Source of the DNA: Micromonospora fulviviridis
GTDB lineage: Bacteria; Actinomycetota; Actinomycetes; Mycobacteriales; Micromonosporaceae
Assembly (NCBI RefSeq): GCF_014648395.1
Contig: NZ_BMRA01000007.1
Span: 61,991-125,990 of the forward strand
Length of the DNA: 64,000 nucleotides
Direction: 5' to 3'
Every line of letters starts with the position of its first letter. Position 1 is the stretch's first letter. The notes under the pieces are model-generated. The model searched no databases. It had not been told where the DNA came from and was given only the letters and a program-made list of their open reading frames with translations. A program made the translations under genes and the position numbers. Positions 18,293 to 25,962 of this stretch are shown piece after piece.

Positions 18293-18982
18293 GTGGCAAC
18301 CGTCCTCCTGGTCGAAGACGATCACGTCGTACGCGGCGCGATGCTGCGCTCCCTCACCGACCGGGGACACGCGGTGCACGCCGTCGGCACGGCGCTGGAC
18401 GCGCTGCGCCGGGTGGCCGCCGAGACCCCCGACCTGGTGGTGCTCGACCTCGGCCTGCCCGACCTGGACGGTTCCGACGCGCTGCGGATGCTGCGCGGGA
18501 TCACGGACGTGCCGATCATCATCGCCACCGCCCGGGACGACGAGCAGTCGGTGGTGCGGCTGCTGCGCGCGGGCGCCGACGACTACATGGTGAAGCCGTT
18601 CACCGGCGCCCACCTGGACGCCCGGATCACCACCGTGCTGCGCCGGGCGGGCCGGGCCAGCCGTACCGTGCAGCCGGCCGTGCACACGGTCGGCGGCCTG
18701 CGGGTGGACGTGGGCGAGCGCAGCGCGGTGCTGGACGGCGAGCCCCTGGCCCTCACCCGCAAGGAATTCGACCTGCTGGCGTATCTCGCCGCACGTCCCG
18801 GCCGGGTAGTGTCCCGGCGGGAACTCTTGGAGGAGGTATGGCGGCAGCCCTCGGTCGGCGAGGACCAGACCATCGACGTTCACCTGTACTGGCTGCGCCG
18901 CAAAATGGGCGAGTCCGCGGCGAAGCCGCGCTACCTGCGCACCGTGCGGGGGGTCGGCTTCCGGCTGGTGGCGCCGGACTGA
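18293..18982 (+). CDS. OmpR/PhoB-type response regulator
   Basis: 229 residues. Receiver domain with acidic pocket E8-D9-D10, phosphoryl acceptor D52 (VVLDLGLPDLDG), T79 in IIATARDD and K101 in MVKPF; winged-helix output domain from about 135 with LTRKEFDLLAYLA and RTVRGVGFRL. It binds DNA as a dimer after phosphorylation by the kinase encoded next. Start is GTG 18293. The stop codon at 18980-18982 overlaps a CTG that may begin the kinase gene. Targets are unknown. Confidence 0.94.
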   Translation: MATVLLVEDDHVVRGAMLRSLTDRGHAVHAVGTALDALRRVAAETPDLVVLDLGLPDLDGSDALRMLRGITDVPIIIATARDDEQSVVRLLRAGADDYMVKPFTGAHLDARITTVLRRAGRASRTVQPAVHTVGGLRVDVGERSAVLDGEPLALTRKEFDLLAYLAARPGRVVSRRELLEEVWRQPSVGEDQTIDVHLYWLRRKMGESAAKPRYLRTVRGVGFRLVAPD

Positions 18983-19011
18983 GGCAGGCGCTGGCCTGGC
19001 TCACGGCCGGC

Positions 19012-20400
19012 ATGTGCAGCCTCGTCGCGCTCGCCTTCCTCGTCCCGCTCGGGATCACCCTGTCCGACCAGGCGCGGGAGGAGAAGCTGGCCGACGCGGC
19101 CCGGCGCAGCGCGCTGGTCACCGGGGCGCTCGCGGTCAGCACCGACCCGGAGATCGTCCGGCGGGCCGTGGCGGCCAGCGGCGACGACCCGGCGCTGCGG
19201 CCCGTCGTCCACGGGATCGGCGCCGACGAGCGCGCGGGCCGCGCCGACGCGGCGGCGCTGGACCGGGCGGCCGCCGAGCGGCAGTCGGTGGTCACCGACG
19301 TGTCCGGCGGCGTGCTCCGGCTGGACCCGGTGGTGCTCGGCGACCGGGTGGCCGTGGTGGAGGTCTTCGTCCCCGACGAGGTGCTCGACGAGGGCGCCGG
19401 CGGGCGGTGGCTGCTGCTGCTCGCGGTGGCGGTGGCGCTGGTCGGGGCCGCGGTGGTCGTGGTCGACCGGGTGGCCGCCCGGGCCGTCGACGCCACCGGC
19501 GAGCTGGTGAAGGCGGCCCTCGCGGTCGGCGACGGCGAGCTGGGCGTCCGGGTCGAGCCGACCGGGCCGCGGGAGCTGACCGAGGCCGGGCACGCGTTCA
19601 ACCGGATGGCCGAGCGGCTGGTCGCGCTCCGCGCCGACGAGCGGGAACTCGTCGCCGACCTGTCGCACCGGCTGCGGACGCCGCTGACCGCACTGCGGCT
19701 GGACGCGGAGGCGCTGGAGTCCGACGACACCAGCATCGGCACGTTCAGCGAGGCGGAGCTGGACCGCCGCCGCGGCATCCGGCGGATCCGGCAGGCCATC
19801 GTCACGCTGGAGGGCGAGGTCGACCAGCTGATCAAGACCACCCGCAAGGCGGTCGGGCAGGAGACCGGCCCGGCGACCTGCGACGTGAGCGAGGTGGTCC
19901 GGGACCGGATGGTCTTCTGGTCGGCCCTCGCCGGTGACCAGAACCGGCCGCACCGGGTGGTCGGGGCGCAGCTGCGGATCCCGGCGCCGGTGCCCCGGGC
20001 CGAGCTGGCCGCCGCGCTGGACGCGGTGATCGGCAACGTCTTCCGCTACACGCCGCAGGGCACCGCGTTCGAGGTGGCGGTGAGCCGGCGGGACGGCTGG
20101 GTGGCGATCCGGATCGACGACGCCGGGCCGGGCATCCCCGACCCGGACCGGGCGCTGCGCCGGGGCGCCAGCGACCAGGGCTCCACCGGGCTGGGGCTGG
20201 ACATCGCCAAGCGGGTCGCGTTGCAGGCCAACGGGTCGGTGAGCATCGACCGGGCACGGCTCGGCGGGGCCAGCGTGGTGATGCTGCTGGCCGACCCGGA
20301 GGCGACACCCCGGCAGGTCAACCGGTTCGGTCTGGTGGGCCGGATGGCGCGGGACGCCCGGGAGCCGCGGGCCGGCCGCCGCTGGCCGCGCCAGCGCTGA
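19012..20400 (+). CDS. Sensor histidine kinase, partner of the upstream response regulator
   Basis: 462 residues from ATG 19012. Membrane helix 1 is at the very N-terminus, an external domain of about 110 residues follows, helix 2 is near 131-152, HAMP near 153-205, H-box H219 in LVADLSHRLRTPLTAL, then the ATPase domain with N-box (VIGNVFRYTPQG), DAGPGIPD and GSTGLGLDIAKRV. With ATG 19012 the first helix has almost no residues before it; CTG at 18979 (reading LRQALAWLTAG) overlaps the regulator stop and would restore a normal N-terminus, so the true start may be non-canonical. The signal is unknown. Confidence 0.9.
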   Translation: MCSLVALAFLVPLGITLSDQAREEKLADAARRSALVTGALAVSTDPEIVRRAVAASGDDPALRPVVHGIGADERAGRADAAALDRAAAERQSVVTDVSGGVLRLDPVVLGDRVAVVEVFVPDEVLDEGAGGRWLLLLAVAVALVGAAVVVVDRVAARAVDATGELVKAALAVGDGELGVRVEPTGPRELTEAGHAFNRMAERLVALRADERELVADLSHRLRTPLTALRLDAEALESDDTSIGTFSEAELDRRRGIRRIRQAIVTLEGEVDQLIKTTRKAVGQETGPATCDVSEVVRDRMVFWSALAGDQNRPHRVVGAQLRIPAPVPRAELAAALDAVIGNVFRYTPQGTAFEVAVSRRDGWVAIRIDDAGPGIPDPDRALRRGASDQGSTGLGLDIAKRVALQANGSVSIDRARLGGASVVMLLADPEATPRQVNRFGLVGRMARDAREPRAGRRWPRQR

Positions 20401-20635
20401 GCCGGTGGCTGTGGGCCGCCGCAAGTTCTCCTTAGGAGTGGGTTAACGACGGCCGGAACAGCGGTCCGGACTGTCAGGATCAGGACCGAACCCATCAGTT
20501 CCGTCGGCCGGGACGCCCCGTAAGAACTCCGGTCGGCGGAGCCGTGCGCGCGGCGGGAGTTCGGTCCCCCCACACCTCGCTCCCGCCGCGCGCCACTTCC
20601 CCGTCGAACCGCACCCCGGGCGTGAGGTGACCGTG

Positions 20636-20911
20636 ATGACGCCGACCGTCAGCCGCCTGCTCCGCTGGGCCACCGTCATCGGTCTGGGTGTCGCCCTCAC
20701 GCTCGCCGCCTGGCAGGACCCCGTGCACGCGGACGGCCCGGGCCGCTCCGCCGGCGGCCTGCCCGCCGTCGCCGTGGTGGTGGCGGCGGTGGTCGGGTTC
20801 GGGCTGGCCCTGGCCGGGAGGCGCCGGCCGCTGCGGGTGTCCCGGCGGCCGGAGCCGTCCCGTCCGGTCAGCGCGTCGCGGCCGCCGCGTACGCGTCGAT
20901 CTCGCCGCTGA
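20636..20911 (+). CDS. Small membrane protein, 91 aa
   Basis: Two hydrophobic segments (LLRWATVIGLGVALTLAAW and LPAVAVVVAAVVGFGLALAG) flank a short polar loop; the tail is Arg/Pro/Ser-rich. The ATG at 20636 has GAGGTG six bases upstream. The last 44 bp overlap, tail to tail, the 3' end of the adenosine deaminase gene on the other strand. No family recognised. The overlap and low-complexity tail make the exact C-terminus the weakest part of the call. Confidence 0.6.
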   Translation: MTPTVSRLLRWATVIGLGVALTLAAWQDPVHADGPGRSAGGLPAVAVVVAAVVGFGLALAGRRRPLRVSRRPEPSRPVSASRPPRTRRSRR

Positions 20912-21893
20912 TCCGGGCCCGCTCCCCCGGCTCCAGGAACGCGGCGGTCACCGCGTCCCGGGCCAGCGCGGCCACCCCGGCCGCGTCGAGGTTCAGCAGC
21001 CGGGCCGCCACGGCGTACTCGTCGTTGAGCGTGGTGCCGAACATCGGCGGGTCGTCGGAGTTGATGCTGACCAGCACGCCGGCCTCGACGAGCTGGCGCA
21101 GCGGGTGCTCCTCGATGCTCGCCACCGCCCGCGTCCGCACGTTGGAGGTGGGGCAGACCTCCAACGGGATCCGCCGCTCGGCCAGGTGGGCCAGCAGCGC
21201 CGGGTCGAGCGCGGCGGAGATGCCGTGGCCGATCCGCTCGGCGCCCAGTTCGCGCAGCGCGTCCCAGACGGTCTCCGGGCCGGTGGTCTCGCCGGCGTGC
21301 GGCACCGAGCGCAGCCCGGCCGCGCGGGCCTGGTCGAAGTACGGCTTGAACTGCGGCCGCGGCACCCCGATCTCCGGGCCGCCCAGGCCGAAGCTGATCA
21401 GCCCGTCCGGCCGCTCGTCGAGGGCGATCCGCAGGGTCTGCTCGGCGGCCGGCAGGCCGGCCTCGCCGGGGATGTCGAAGCACCAGCGCAGCGCGATGCC
21501 GAAGTCGGCCTCGGCCCGCTTGCGGGCGTCCTCGATCGCCTCGCAGAACGCCGGCGCCGGGATCCCGCGGTGCACGTGCGAGTACGGCGTGACGGTCAGC
21601 TCGGCGTAGCGGACCTGCTGGCGGGCCAGTTCCCGAGCCACCTCGTGGGTGAGCAGCCAGACGTCGTCGGCGTCGCGGATCAGGTCCACGACGCTGAGGT
21701 AGACCTCGATGAAGTGGGCGAAGTCGCGGAACGCGAAGTAGTCGGCGAGCGCCTCCGGGTCGGCCGGGACGGGGCTGCGCCCCTCGTGCCGGGCGGCCAG
21801 CTCGGCCACGATCCGGGGCGAGGCGGAGCCGACGTGGTGCACGTGCAGCTCCACCTTGGGCAGTCCGGCGATGAAGGTGGGCAGGTCGGTCAC
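20868..21893 (-). CDS. add: Adenosine deaminase family enzyme
   Basis: 341 residues of the amidohydrolase adenosine/AMP deaminase family. Metal and catalytic residues are visible: HVHHVGSAS near 18-26 (first His pair), the HAGET segment near 200 (catalytic Glu in this fold), ERIGHG near 223, and SINSDDPPMFGT near 283 with the catalytic Asp pair. It should deaminate adenosine or a related 6-aminopurine nucleoside; the actinobacterial form with HHVGSAS differs from the HLDGS of classical Add, so a variant substrate such as aminodeoxyfutalosine cannot be excluded. GTG 21893 has AGGAG and overlaps the tam stop (GTGA). Confidence 0.9.
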   Translation of the reverse strand: MTDLPTFIAGLPKVELHVHHVGSASPRIVAELAARHEGRSPVPADPEALADYFAFRDFAHFIEVYLSVVDLIRDADDVWLLTHEVARELARQQVRYAELTVTPYSHVHRGIPAPAFCEAIEDARKRAEADFGIALRWCFDIPGEAGLPAAEQTLRIALDERPDGLISFGLGGPEIGVPRPQFKPYFDQARAAGLRSVPHAGETTGPETVWDALRELGAERIGHGISAALDPALLAHLAERRIPLEVCPTSNVRTRAVASIEEHPLRQLVEAGVLVSINSDDPPMFGTTLNDEYAVAARLLNLDAAGVAALARDAVTAAFLEPGERARISGEIDAYAAAATR

Positions 21894-22681
21894 AGGTTCT
21901 CCTCTGCGCGGGCGCCGGTGCGGGCCACCACGAAGATCCGGCGGAACGGGAAGTACACCTGACCCTGCCGCACCGGGTACGCCTCGGCGAGGCGTACCCC
22001 CAGCTCGGCGCGGAAGTCGGCCCAGCCGGCGGCGTCGAGCGCGGCGCGGACCGGGCGCAGCGCCGTCCCCTCCATCCAGGCCAGCACCGGATGGTCGGCG
22101 CCGGCGGCCGGGAGCAGGTGCACGTAGGTAGTCTCCCAGGCGTCGACGGCGCAGCCGGCACCGACCAGCAGGGCGGCGTAGTCGACCGGTTCGTCGACGG
22201 GCGCCTCGCGCAGCAGCGGGGCTAGGGTGTCCCGCCACCGGTCCCGCCCGGCGACCTCGCGCAGCGCCCGGTGCGACGGGGCGGCGAAGTTGCCCGGCAC
22301 CTGGAACGCCAGCCAGGCGCCGGCCGGCAGCGCGCCCGCCCAGCGGGTGAGCAGCTCCTGATGGCCGGGCACCCACTGGAGCACCGCGTTGCAGACGACC
22401 ACGTCGACGTCGGGCTCCGGCCGCCAGTCCCGCACGTCCCCGACCGAGAAGGAGACCGGCGCGGCCAGGGCGCCAGCCCGGTCGATCATCTCGGCGGAGG
22501 AGTCCAGGCCGGCGATCCGGCTCGCCGGCCAGCGCTCGGCGAGGGTCGCGGTCAGGGTGCCCGGGCCGCAGCCCAGGTCGACGACCGCGCGGGGCCGCTC
22601 CGCCGGGACCCGGGCCACCAGGTCGTGGAAGGGGCGGGAGCGCTCGTCGCCGTAGCGCAGGTAGGTGCTCGGGTCCCACAT
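21890..22681 (-). CDS. tam: Trans-aconitate 2-methyltransferase-type SAM methyltransferase
   Basis: 263 residues, Rossmann-fold class I methyltransferase. MWDPSTYLRYGDERSRPFHDL is the Tam N-terminus; VVDLGCGPGTLT near 37-48 binds SAM, CNAVLQWVPGH near 97-107 is motif IV, and VYFPFRRIFVVA is the family C-terminus. Tam methylates trans-aconitate, a side product that inhibits aconitase. GGAGG five bases before the ATG sets the start. It is translationally coupled to the adenosine deaminase gene by a 4-base overlap. A dyad-rich 85-bp spacer separates it from the divergent aldo/keto reductase. Confidence 0.9.
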   Translation of the reverse strand: MWDPSTYLRYGDERSRPFHDLVARVPAERPRAVVDLGCGPGTLTATLAERWPASRIAGLDSSAEMIDRAGALAAPVSFSVGDVRDWRPEPDVDVVVCNAVLQWVPGHQELLTRWAGALPAGAWLAFQVPGNFAAPSHRALREVAGRDRWRDTLAPLLREAPVDEPVDYAALLVGAGCAVDAWETTYVHLLPAAGADHPVLAWMEGTALRPVRAALDAAGWADFRAELGVRLAEAYPVRQGQVYFPFRRIFVVARTGARAEENL

Positions 22682-22694
22682 GACAGCCTCCAAA

Positions 22695-22723
22695 CCGTAC
22701 GTACGTCTTGCTAGACGGTACGG
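22695..22723. promoter_or_regulatory. Operator-like dyad between divergent tam and aldo/keto reductase genes
   Basis: CGTACGTCT at 22700-22708 faces AGACGGTACG at 22713-22722 across a four-base TGCT centre (one bulged base), with outer CCGTAC (22695-22700) and GTACGG (22718-22723). The spacing of half-sites suits a dimeric regulator, and its position ahead of both divergent starts suggests control of either or both. The regulator is not evident in the window. Confidence 0.45.
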
Positions 22724-22752
22724 CCCGACGGGCGCCCCGGCAAGCGGCTCAC

Positions 22753-22758
22753 TAGGCT
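22753..22758 (+). promoter_or_regulatory. -10 box of a probable leaderless promoter
   Basis: TAGGCT seven bases before the GTG at 22766; no ribosome-binding site in between. Confidence 0.5.
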
Positions 22759-22765
22759 CGACCGG

Positions 22766-23749
22766 GTGGAACAGCGCAGCTTCGACCGGCTCGGCCGGCA
22801 CGTCGGCATCATCGGACTCGGCGCCTGGCAGCTCGGCGCGGACTGGGGCGAGGTCAGCGAGAGCGCCGCCCTCGACGTGCTGGGCGCCGCGGTCGACTCC
22901 GGGGTCACCTTCCTGGACACCGCCGACGTGTACGGCGACGGCCGCAGCGAGCAGCTGATCGGCCGGTTCCTGCACGAGCACCCCGGGCACGGGCTGACCG
23001 TGGCCACCAAGATGGGCCGGCGGGTGCCGCAGACGCCGGAGGCGTACACCCTGGAGAACTTCCGGGCCTGGACCGACCGGTCCCGGGCCAACCTCGGCGT
23101 GGACACCCTCGACCTGGTGCAGCTGCACTGCCCGCCCAGCGCGGTCTTCGCCGACGACCGGGTCTTCGACGCCCTGGACACCCTGGTCGCCGAGGAGCGC
23201 ATCGCCGGGTACGGGGTGAGCGTCGAGACCTGCGACCAGGCGCTCACCGCGATCGCCCGCCCCGGTGTGGCCAGCGTGCAGATCATCCTCAACGCGGTGC
23301 GGCACAAGCCGCTGGAGCGGGTGCTGCCCGAGGCCGCGAAGGCCGGGGTGGGCATCATCGCCCGGGTGCCCCTCGCCAGCGGCCTGCTCTCCGGCCGGTA
23401 CGACGAGCACACCACCTTCCCGCCGGACGACCACCGGAACTTCAACCGGCACGGCGAGTCCTTCGACGTCGGCGAGACCTTCTCCGGCGTCGACTACGAC
23501 CTCGGCCTGTCCGCCGTGCGCCGGCTCGCGCCGCTGGTCGGCGAGGGCCGGACGATGGCCCAGTTCGCGCTCCGCTGGATCCTCGACCAGCCCGGCGTCA
23601 CCGTGGTCATCCCGGGCGCCCGCACCGCCGAGCAGGCCCGGCGCAACGCCGCCGCGGCCGGCCTGCCGCCGCTGACCGAGGTGGAGCTGGCCGCCGTCCG
23701 CGCCACCTACGACGAGCTGATCCGGCCGCAGGTGCACGACCGGTGGTGA
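22766..23749 (+). CDS. Aldo/keto reductase
   Basis: 327 residues. TIM-barrel reductase with GLGAWQLG near 19-26, catalytic FLDTADVYGDG near 50-60, ATKMGRR (catalytic Lys) and a cofactor stretch VVIPGARTAEQARRN near the C-terminus. It is clearly diverged from the aldo/keto reductase at 11.8-12.8 kb. NADPH use and cytosolic location follow from the family; the substrate is unknown. The start is GTG, apparently leaderless. Confidence 0.93.
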   Translation: MEQRSFDRLGRHVGIIGLGAWQLGADWGEVSESAALDVLGAAVDSGVTFLDTADVYGDGRSEQLIGRFLHEHPGHGLTVATKMGRRVPQTPEAYTLENFRAWTDRSRANLGVDTLDLVQLHCPPSAVFADDRVFDALDTLVAEERIAGYGVSVETCDQALTAIARPGVASVQIILNAVRHKPLERVLPEAAKAGVGIIARVPLASGLLSGRYDEHTTFPPDDHRNFNRHGESFDVGETFSGVDYDLGLSAVRRLAPLVGEGRTMAQFALRWILDQPGVTVVIPGARTAEQARRNAAAAGLPPLTEVELAAVRATYDELIRPQVHDRW

Positions 23750-23781
23750 CCCCGGAGCGGCGGCCCGTCGGCGCGCCGTCG

Positions 23782-23801
23782 CCGCGGGCCGGCGCCCGCG
23801 G
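23782..23801 (+). terminator. Short GC stem-loop after the aldo/keto reductase gene
   Basis: An 8-bp stem CCGCGGGC / GCCCGCGG with a four-base CGGC loop, 32 bp after the stop at 23749. No U-run follows, so efficiency is uncertain. Confidence 0.45.
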
Positions 23802-23840
23802 GCATGCTGGAGCCGGACGCGCGCCGTCGGAGGGAGAACG

Positions 23841-24038
23841 ATGAGGGGCTGGTTCCGGCTCACCGTGGGACTGCTCGCCGTCGTGCTCGGTGCCCTGTGG
23901 ACCGTGTCGGGGCTGGGCTACGTCGAGGGCAGCGTGCTGACCGACCAGCGGGCCTGGGCGGTCGTCGGCCCGGTGCTCGTCCTCATCGGACTCGTCGCGC
24001 TCTGGTTCGGCATGCGGGCCCGGCGCCGGCGCGGCTGA
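23841..24038 (+). CDS. Small membrane protein, 65 aa
   Basis: Two membrane helices (FRLTVGLLAVVLGALWTVSGLG and AVVGPVLVLIGLVALWFGM) separated by a short loop YVEGSVLTDQ, ending in a basic RARRRRG anchor that should lie in the cytoplasm. GGAGGGAGAACG before the ATG is a strong ribosome-binding site, good evidence that it is translated. Family not assigned; similar two-helix proteins are frequent in actinobacteria. Confidence 0.72.
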   Translation: MRGWFRLTVGLLAVVLGALWTVSGLGYVEGSVLTDQRAWAVVGPVLVLIGLVALWFGMRARRRRG

Positions 24039-24065
24039 GGCGTGGAAAGCGTCCACAATGCGGAA

Positions 24066-24096
24066 AGCCCCGCCTCCCGGGAAGGGACGCGGGGCT
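24066..24096 (-). terminator. Terminator of the cold-shock gene
   Basis: On the minus strand AGCCCCGC, a 15-base loop containing a CCCGGG core, GCGGGGCT, then TTTCC. It lies 36 bp after the cold-shock stop at 24132. Confidence 0.7.
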
Positions 24097-24131
24097 CACG
24101 CACCGGCCGGCGCGGTCGGTGCTCCGTCAGC

Positions 24132-24335
24132 TCAGATGGGGCGGACCTGCTCGGCCTGCGGACCCTTCTGACCCTGGGCGATCTCGAACTCCACCCGCTG
24201 GTTCTCCTCCAGCGTGCGGTAGCCGCTGGACTGGATGGCCGAGAAGTGGACGAACACGTCAGCACCCCCGCCGTCGACGGTGATGAAGCCGAAGCCCTTG
24301 TCAGCGTTGAACCACTTCACGGTTCCCTGCGCCAT
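24132..24335 (-). CDS. Cold-shock domain protein (CspA family)
   Basis: 67 residues, a single OB-fold cold-shock domain. The RNA-binding motifs are intact: KGFGFITV (RNP1, 13-20) and VFVHFSAI (RNP2, 27-34), after the usual [10 protein letters not shown]. It acts as an RNA chaperone that melts secondary structure. AGAAGGAGATACAC before the ATG is among the strongest ribosome-binding sites in the window, fitting high expression. The upstream leader is AT-richer than the surroundings and holds direct repeats. Confidence 0.97.
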   Translation of the reverse strand: MAQGTVKWFNADKGFGFITVDGGGADVFVHFSAIQSSGYRTLEENQRVEFEIAQGQKGPQAEQVRPI

Positions 24336-24500
24336 GTGTATCTCCTTCTAAAACTGGCGGCCGAGCACGCCGTGCGGCCGATTGGCCGTTTTCGAGCAGC
24401 GGCGCCTGAGGCGGCCCCCGGTGAAGGAGACTTCTCTCAACCCACGCGTCTCTCAACAGCGTGAGACAGCAAACCACGTACGCAAAAACTCTGCACAGCC
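24336..24500 (-). promoter_or_regulatory. Leader/promoter region of the cold-shock gene with direct repeats
   Basis: Non-coding and less GC-rich than its surroundings. It contains two exact direct repeats of GTTGAGAGA (minus-strand reading) at 24433-24441 and 24449-24457, one and a half helical turns apart, and an AAAAACTC segment near 24483. Cold-shock genes usually have long structured 5' leaders; whether the repeats are a protein site or part of an RNA structure is not decided by sequence alone. Confidence 0.45.
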
Positions 24501-24572
24501 TACCGGACGAAATTCTCCGACATGTGACCTGACGGTTGCGGCAGATCCTCTGGCCGGGCCGCCCGGGCCAGG

Positions 24573-24612
24573 CGAAAGGCCCCTGTCCACCGAGGTGGAA
24601 AGGGGCCTTTCG
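24573..24612. terminator. Strong bidirectional terminator, 19-bp stem
   Basis: CGAAAGGCCCCTGTCCACC (24573-24591) pairs with 24594-24612 along 19 bp with one mismatch; the real loop is about six bases. The minus-strand product ends in CCTTTCG. It follows the DUF4235 stop at 24624 on minus and insulates the cold-shock gene from that operon. Confidence 0.75.
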
Positions 24613-24623
24613 TGCGTATGGAA

Positions 24624-24896
24624 TCAGTCGGGCCAGTGGCCGGTGAGCCGGCGTACGCCGACCGCCCCGCCGCGGTCCACGGCGGCCCGGACGACCGCGA
24701 AGATGGCGCCCTGCAACGCCGCGGCGGCCAGGACCTCACCCCAGCGGCGGTCCTCGTCGGTGGCGCTGGGCGCCTCGCCGTCGCCGGCCGTGAGCTTCCA
24801 GACCTGCCGGAAGATGACCCCGGCGACGGTGCCGGCCGCCAGCCCCATCAGCACTCCGACCGGCTTGTAGGCCGCCCTGCCGATGCCCTTGCTCAC
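24624..24896 (-). CDS. DUF4235 membrane protein, 90 aa
   Basis: The sequence has the DUF4235 pattern: a membrane-inserting start (YKPVGVLMGLAAGTVAGVIF), QVWKLTAGDGEAPSATDEDRR with the conserved W-K, and a second helix AAALQGAIFAVVRAAVDRGG. GTG 24896 has GGGAGG five bases upstream and overlaps the preceding stop (GTGA). It is the last gene of a three-gene operon of small membrane proteins whose molecular role is not known; co-occurrence with DUF3618 and holin-X is common in actinobacteria (from memory). Confidence 0.85.
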   Translation of the reverse strand: MSKGIGRAAYKPVGVLMGLAAGTVAGVIFRQVWKLTAGDGEAPSATDEDRRWGEVLAAAALQGAIFAVVRAAVDRGGAVGVRRLTGHWPD

Positions 24897-25234
24897 CTGC
24901 GCCTCCCTCGGACGATCAGCAGCGCCACCGCGGTGGCCACGGCACCGGCGGCCACGGCCGCCCACGGCACCGGGTTGCGCCCGACCGCCCCACCCTTCTC
25001 GTACGCCTGCGCCCGGACCAGCCGGGCCTTCTCCGCCGCCTGCCCGCGCACCCGGGCCACGGTCAGCGCCGCCTGCTGCCGCAACCGCGCCTTCGCCTGG
25101 TCGGCGGAATGCCGGACCAGGGTCTTGACGTCGGCCCGGGCGGCGAGCAGCTCCATCGTCTCACCCAGCTCCACCCGGGTCCGGCGGATCTCCTCCCGGA
25201 GCGCCGCCACGTCCCCGGTCCCGTTGCCGGTCAT
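24893..25234 (-). CDS. DUF3618 protein, 113 aa
   Basis: The N-terminal 30 residues (LREEIRRTRVELGETMELLAARADVK) are the DUF3618 motif, followed by a long Arg/Gln/Ala-rich amphipathic helix (about 40-80) and one C-terminal membrane helix (AAVAAGAVATAVALLIV) with a basic RGRRR end. Such proteins are thought to lie along the inner membrane face. ATG 25234 has GGAGG upstream and overlaps the holin-X stop as ATGA, so the three genes are translationally coupled. Confidence 0.86.
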   Translation of the reverse strand: MTGNGTGDVAALREEIRRTRVELGETMELLAARADVKTLVRHSADQAKARLRQQAALTVARVRGQAAEKARLVRAQAYEKGGAVGRNPVPWAAVAAGAVATAVALLIVRGRRR

Positions 25235-25665
25235 CCCCGCCTCCCGTCCTTCACCGCGGCGGTGACGGTGTCGACGTCCGCCCGGACGCTGCGGACCGTC
25301 GCCTCCGGCACCGGCGGGACGGCACGGCTGACCTGCTTCTTGCCGACGAGCGCCAGGATCCCGGCGAGCAGGAACAGCCCCACGGCCACGATCAGCGCGG
25401 CCAGCCAGGCCGGCATGACCAGGTCCAGCAGCAGGATCACCGTGGCGACCAGCGCACCGGCGCCGTAGAGGGCCATCACCCCGCCGCCGCCGAACAGACC
25501 GATCCCGATCCCGGCGTGCTTGCCCTTCTGGGTCAGTTCCGCCCGGGCCAGCGCCAGTTCGTCCCGCACCAGGCGGGTGACCTGTTCGGTGGCCCGCTGC
25601 ACCAGTTCCGCGGTGGACGGCTCGTTCCCGGTCCGGGACGTGCTGCGACTCGCGACGTCAGCCAT
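25231..25665 (-). CDS. Actinobacterial holin-X-like (Phage_holin_3_6) membrane protein
   Basis: 144 residues: STAELVQRATEQVTRLVRDELALARAEL is the typical amphipathic N-terminal helix, then two membrane helices (GLFGGGGVMALYGAGALVATVILLL and LAALIVAVGLFLLAGILALVG) and a polar tail. The family name reflects likeness to phage holins, but its genomic setting here is a housekeeping-like operon with DUF3618 and DUF4235, without lysin or phage genes. GGAGG six bases before ATG. A function in membrane or stress homeostasis is inference. Confidence 0.86.
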   Translation of the reverse strand: MADVASRSTSRTGNEPSTAELVQRATEQVTRLVRDELALARAELTQKGKHAGIGIGLFGGGGVMALYGAGALVATVILLLDLVMPAWLAALIVAVGLFLLAGILALVGKKQVSRAVPPVPEATVRSVRADVDTVTAAVKDGRRG

Positions 25666-25912
25666 GCTGTCCTCCTTTCATCATCACCGCGCTGTATGCC
25701 CGGAGTCGCCGCCCGTCAATCCTGCGCGGAGCGGCCGGTCGACCCGGCCGCGCACCACCTTCTCGCCCGACCGCCGGACGGCGGCCGGAACCGGGGCGTG
25801 CGCAGCAGGTCCCCCGGAACGGGCCGATCAAACGCAGCCGGCCCGACAAGCCGCGAATCAACCGGCATCCGGCAGGTGCAACGGGCCGGCCGGGGCCGAG
25901 GTCACGACGCGC

Positions 25913-25947
25913 GGAGCCCCGGCGCCGCGCGGGCTGCCGGGGGCTCC
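25913..25947 (-). terminator. Stem-loop after the MscS gene
   Basis: GGAGCCCCGGC at 25913-25923 pairs with GCCGGGGGCTCC at 25936-25947 (one bulged base). It lies just downstream of the MscS stop at 25963 on minus. The remaining 297 bp up to the holin-X start at 25665 hold nothing else that I can identify. Confidence 0.5.
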
Positions 25948-25962
25948 GGAACGGGGTACGGG

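Noticed and set aside
25231-25665. Prophage remnant because of the holin-like gene
   Set aside because: No lysin, portal, capsid, integrase or attachment-site repeats nearby; the gene sits in a coupled operon with chromosomal DUF3618 and DUF4235 genes.
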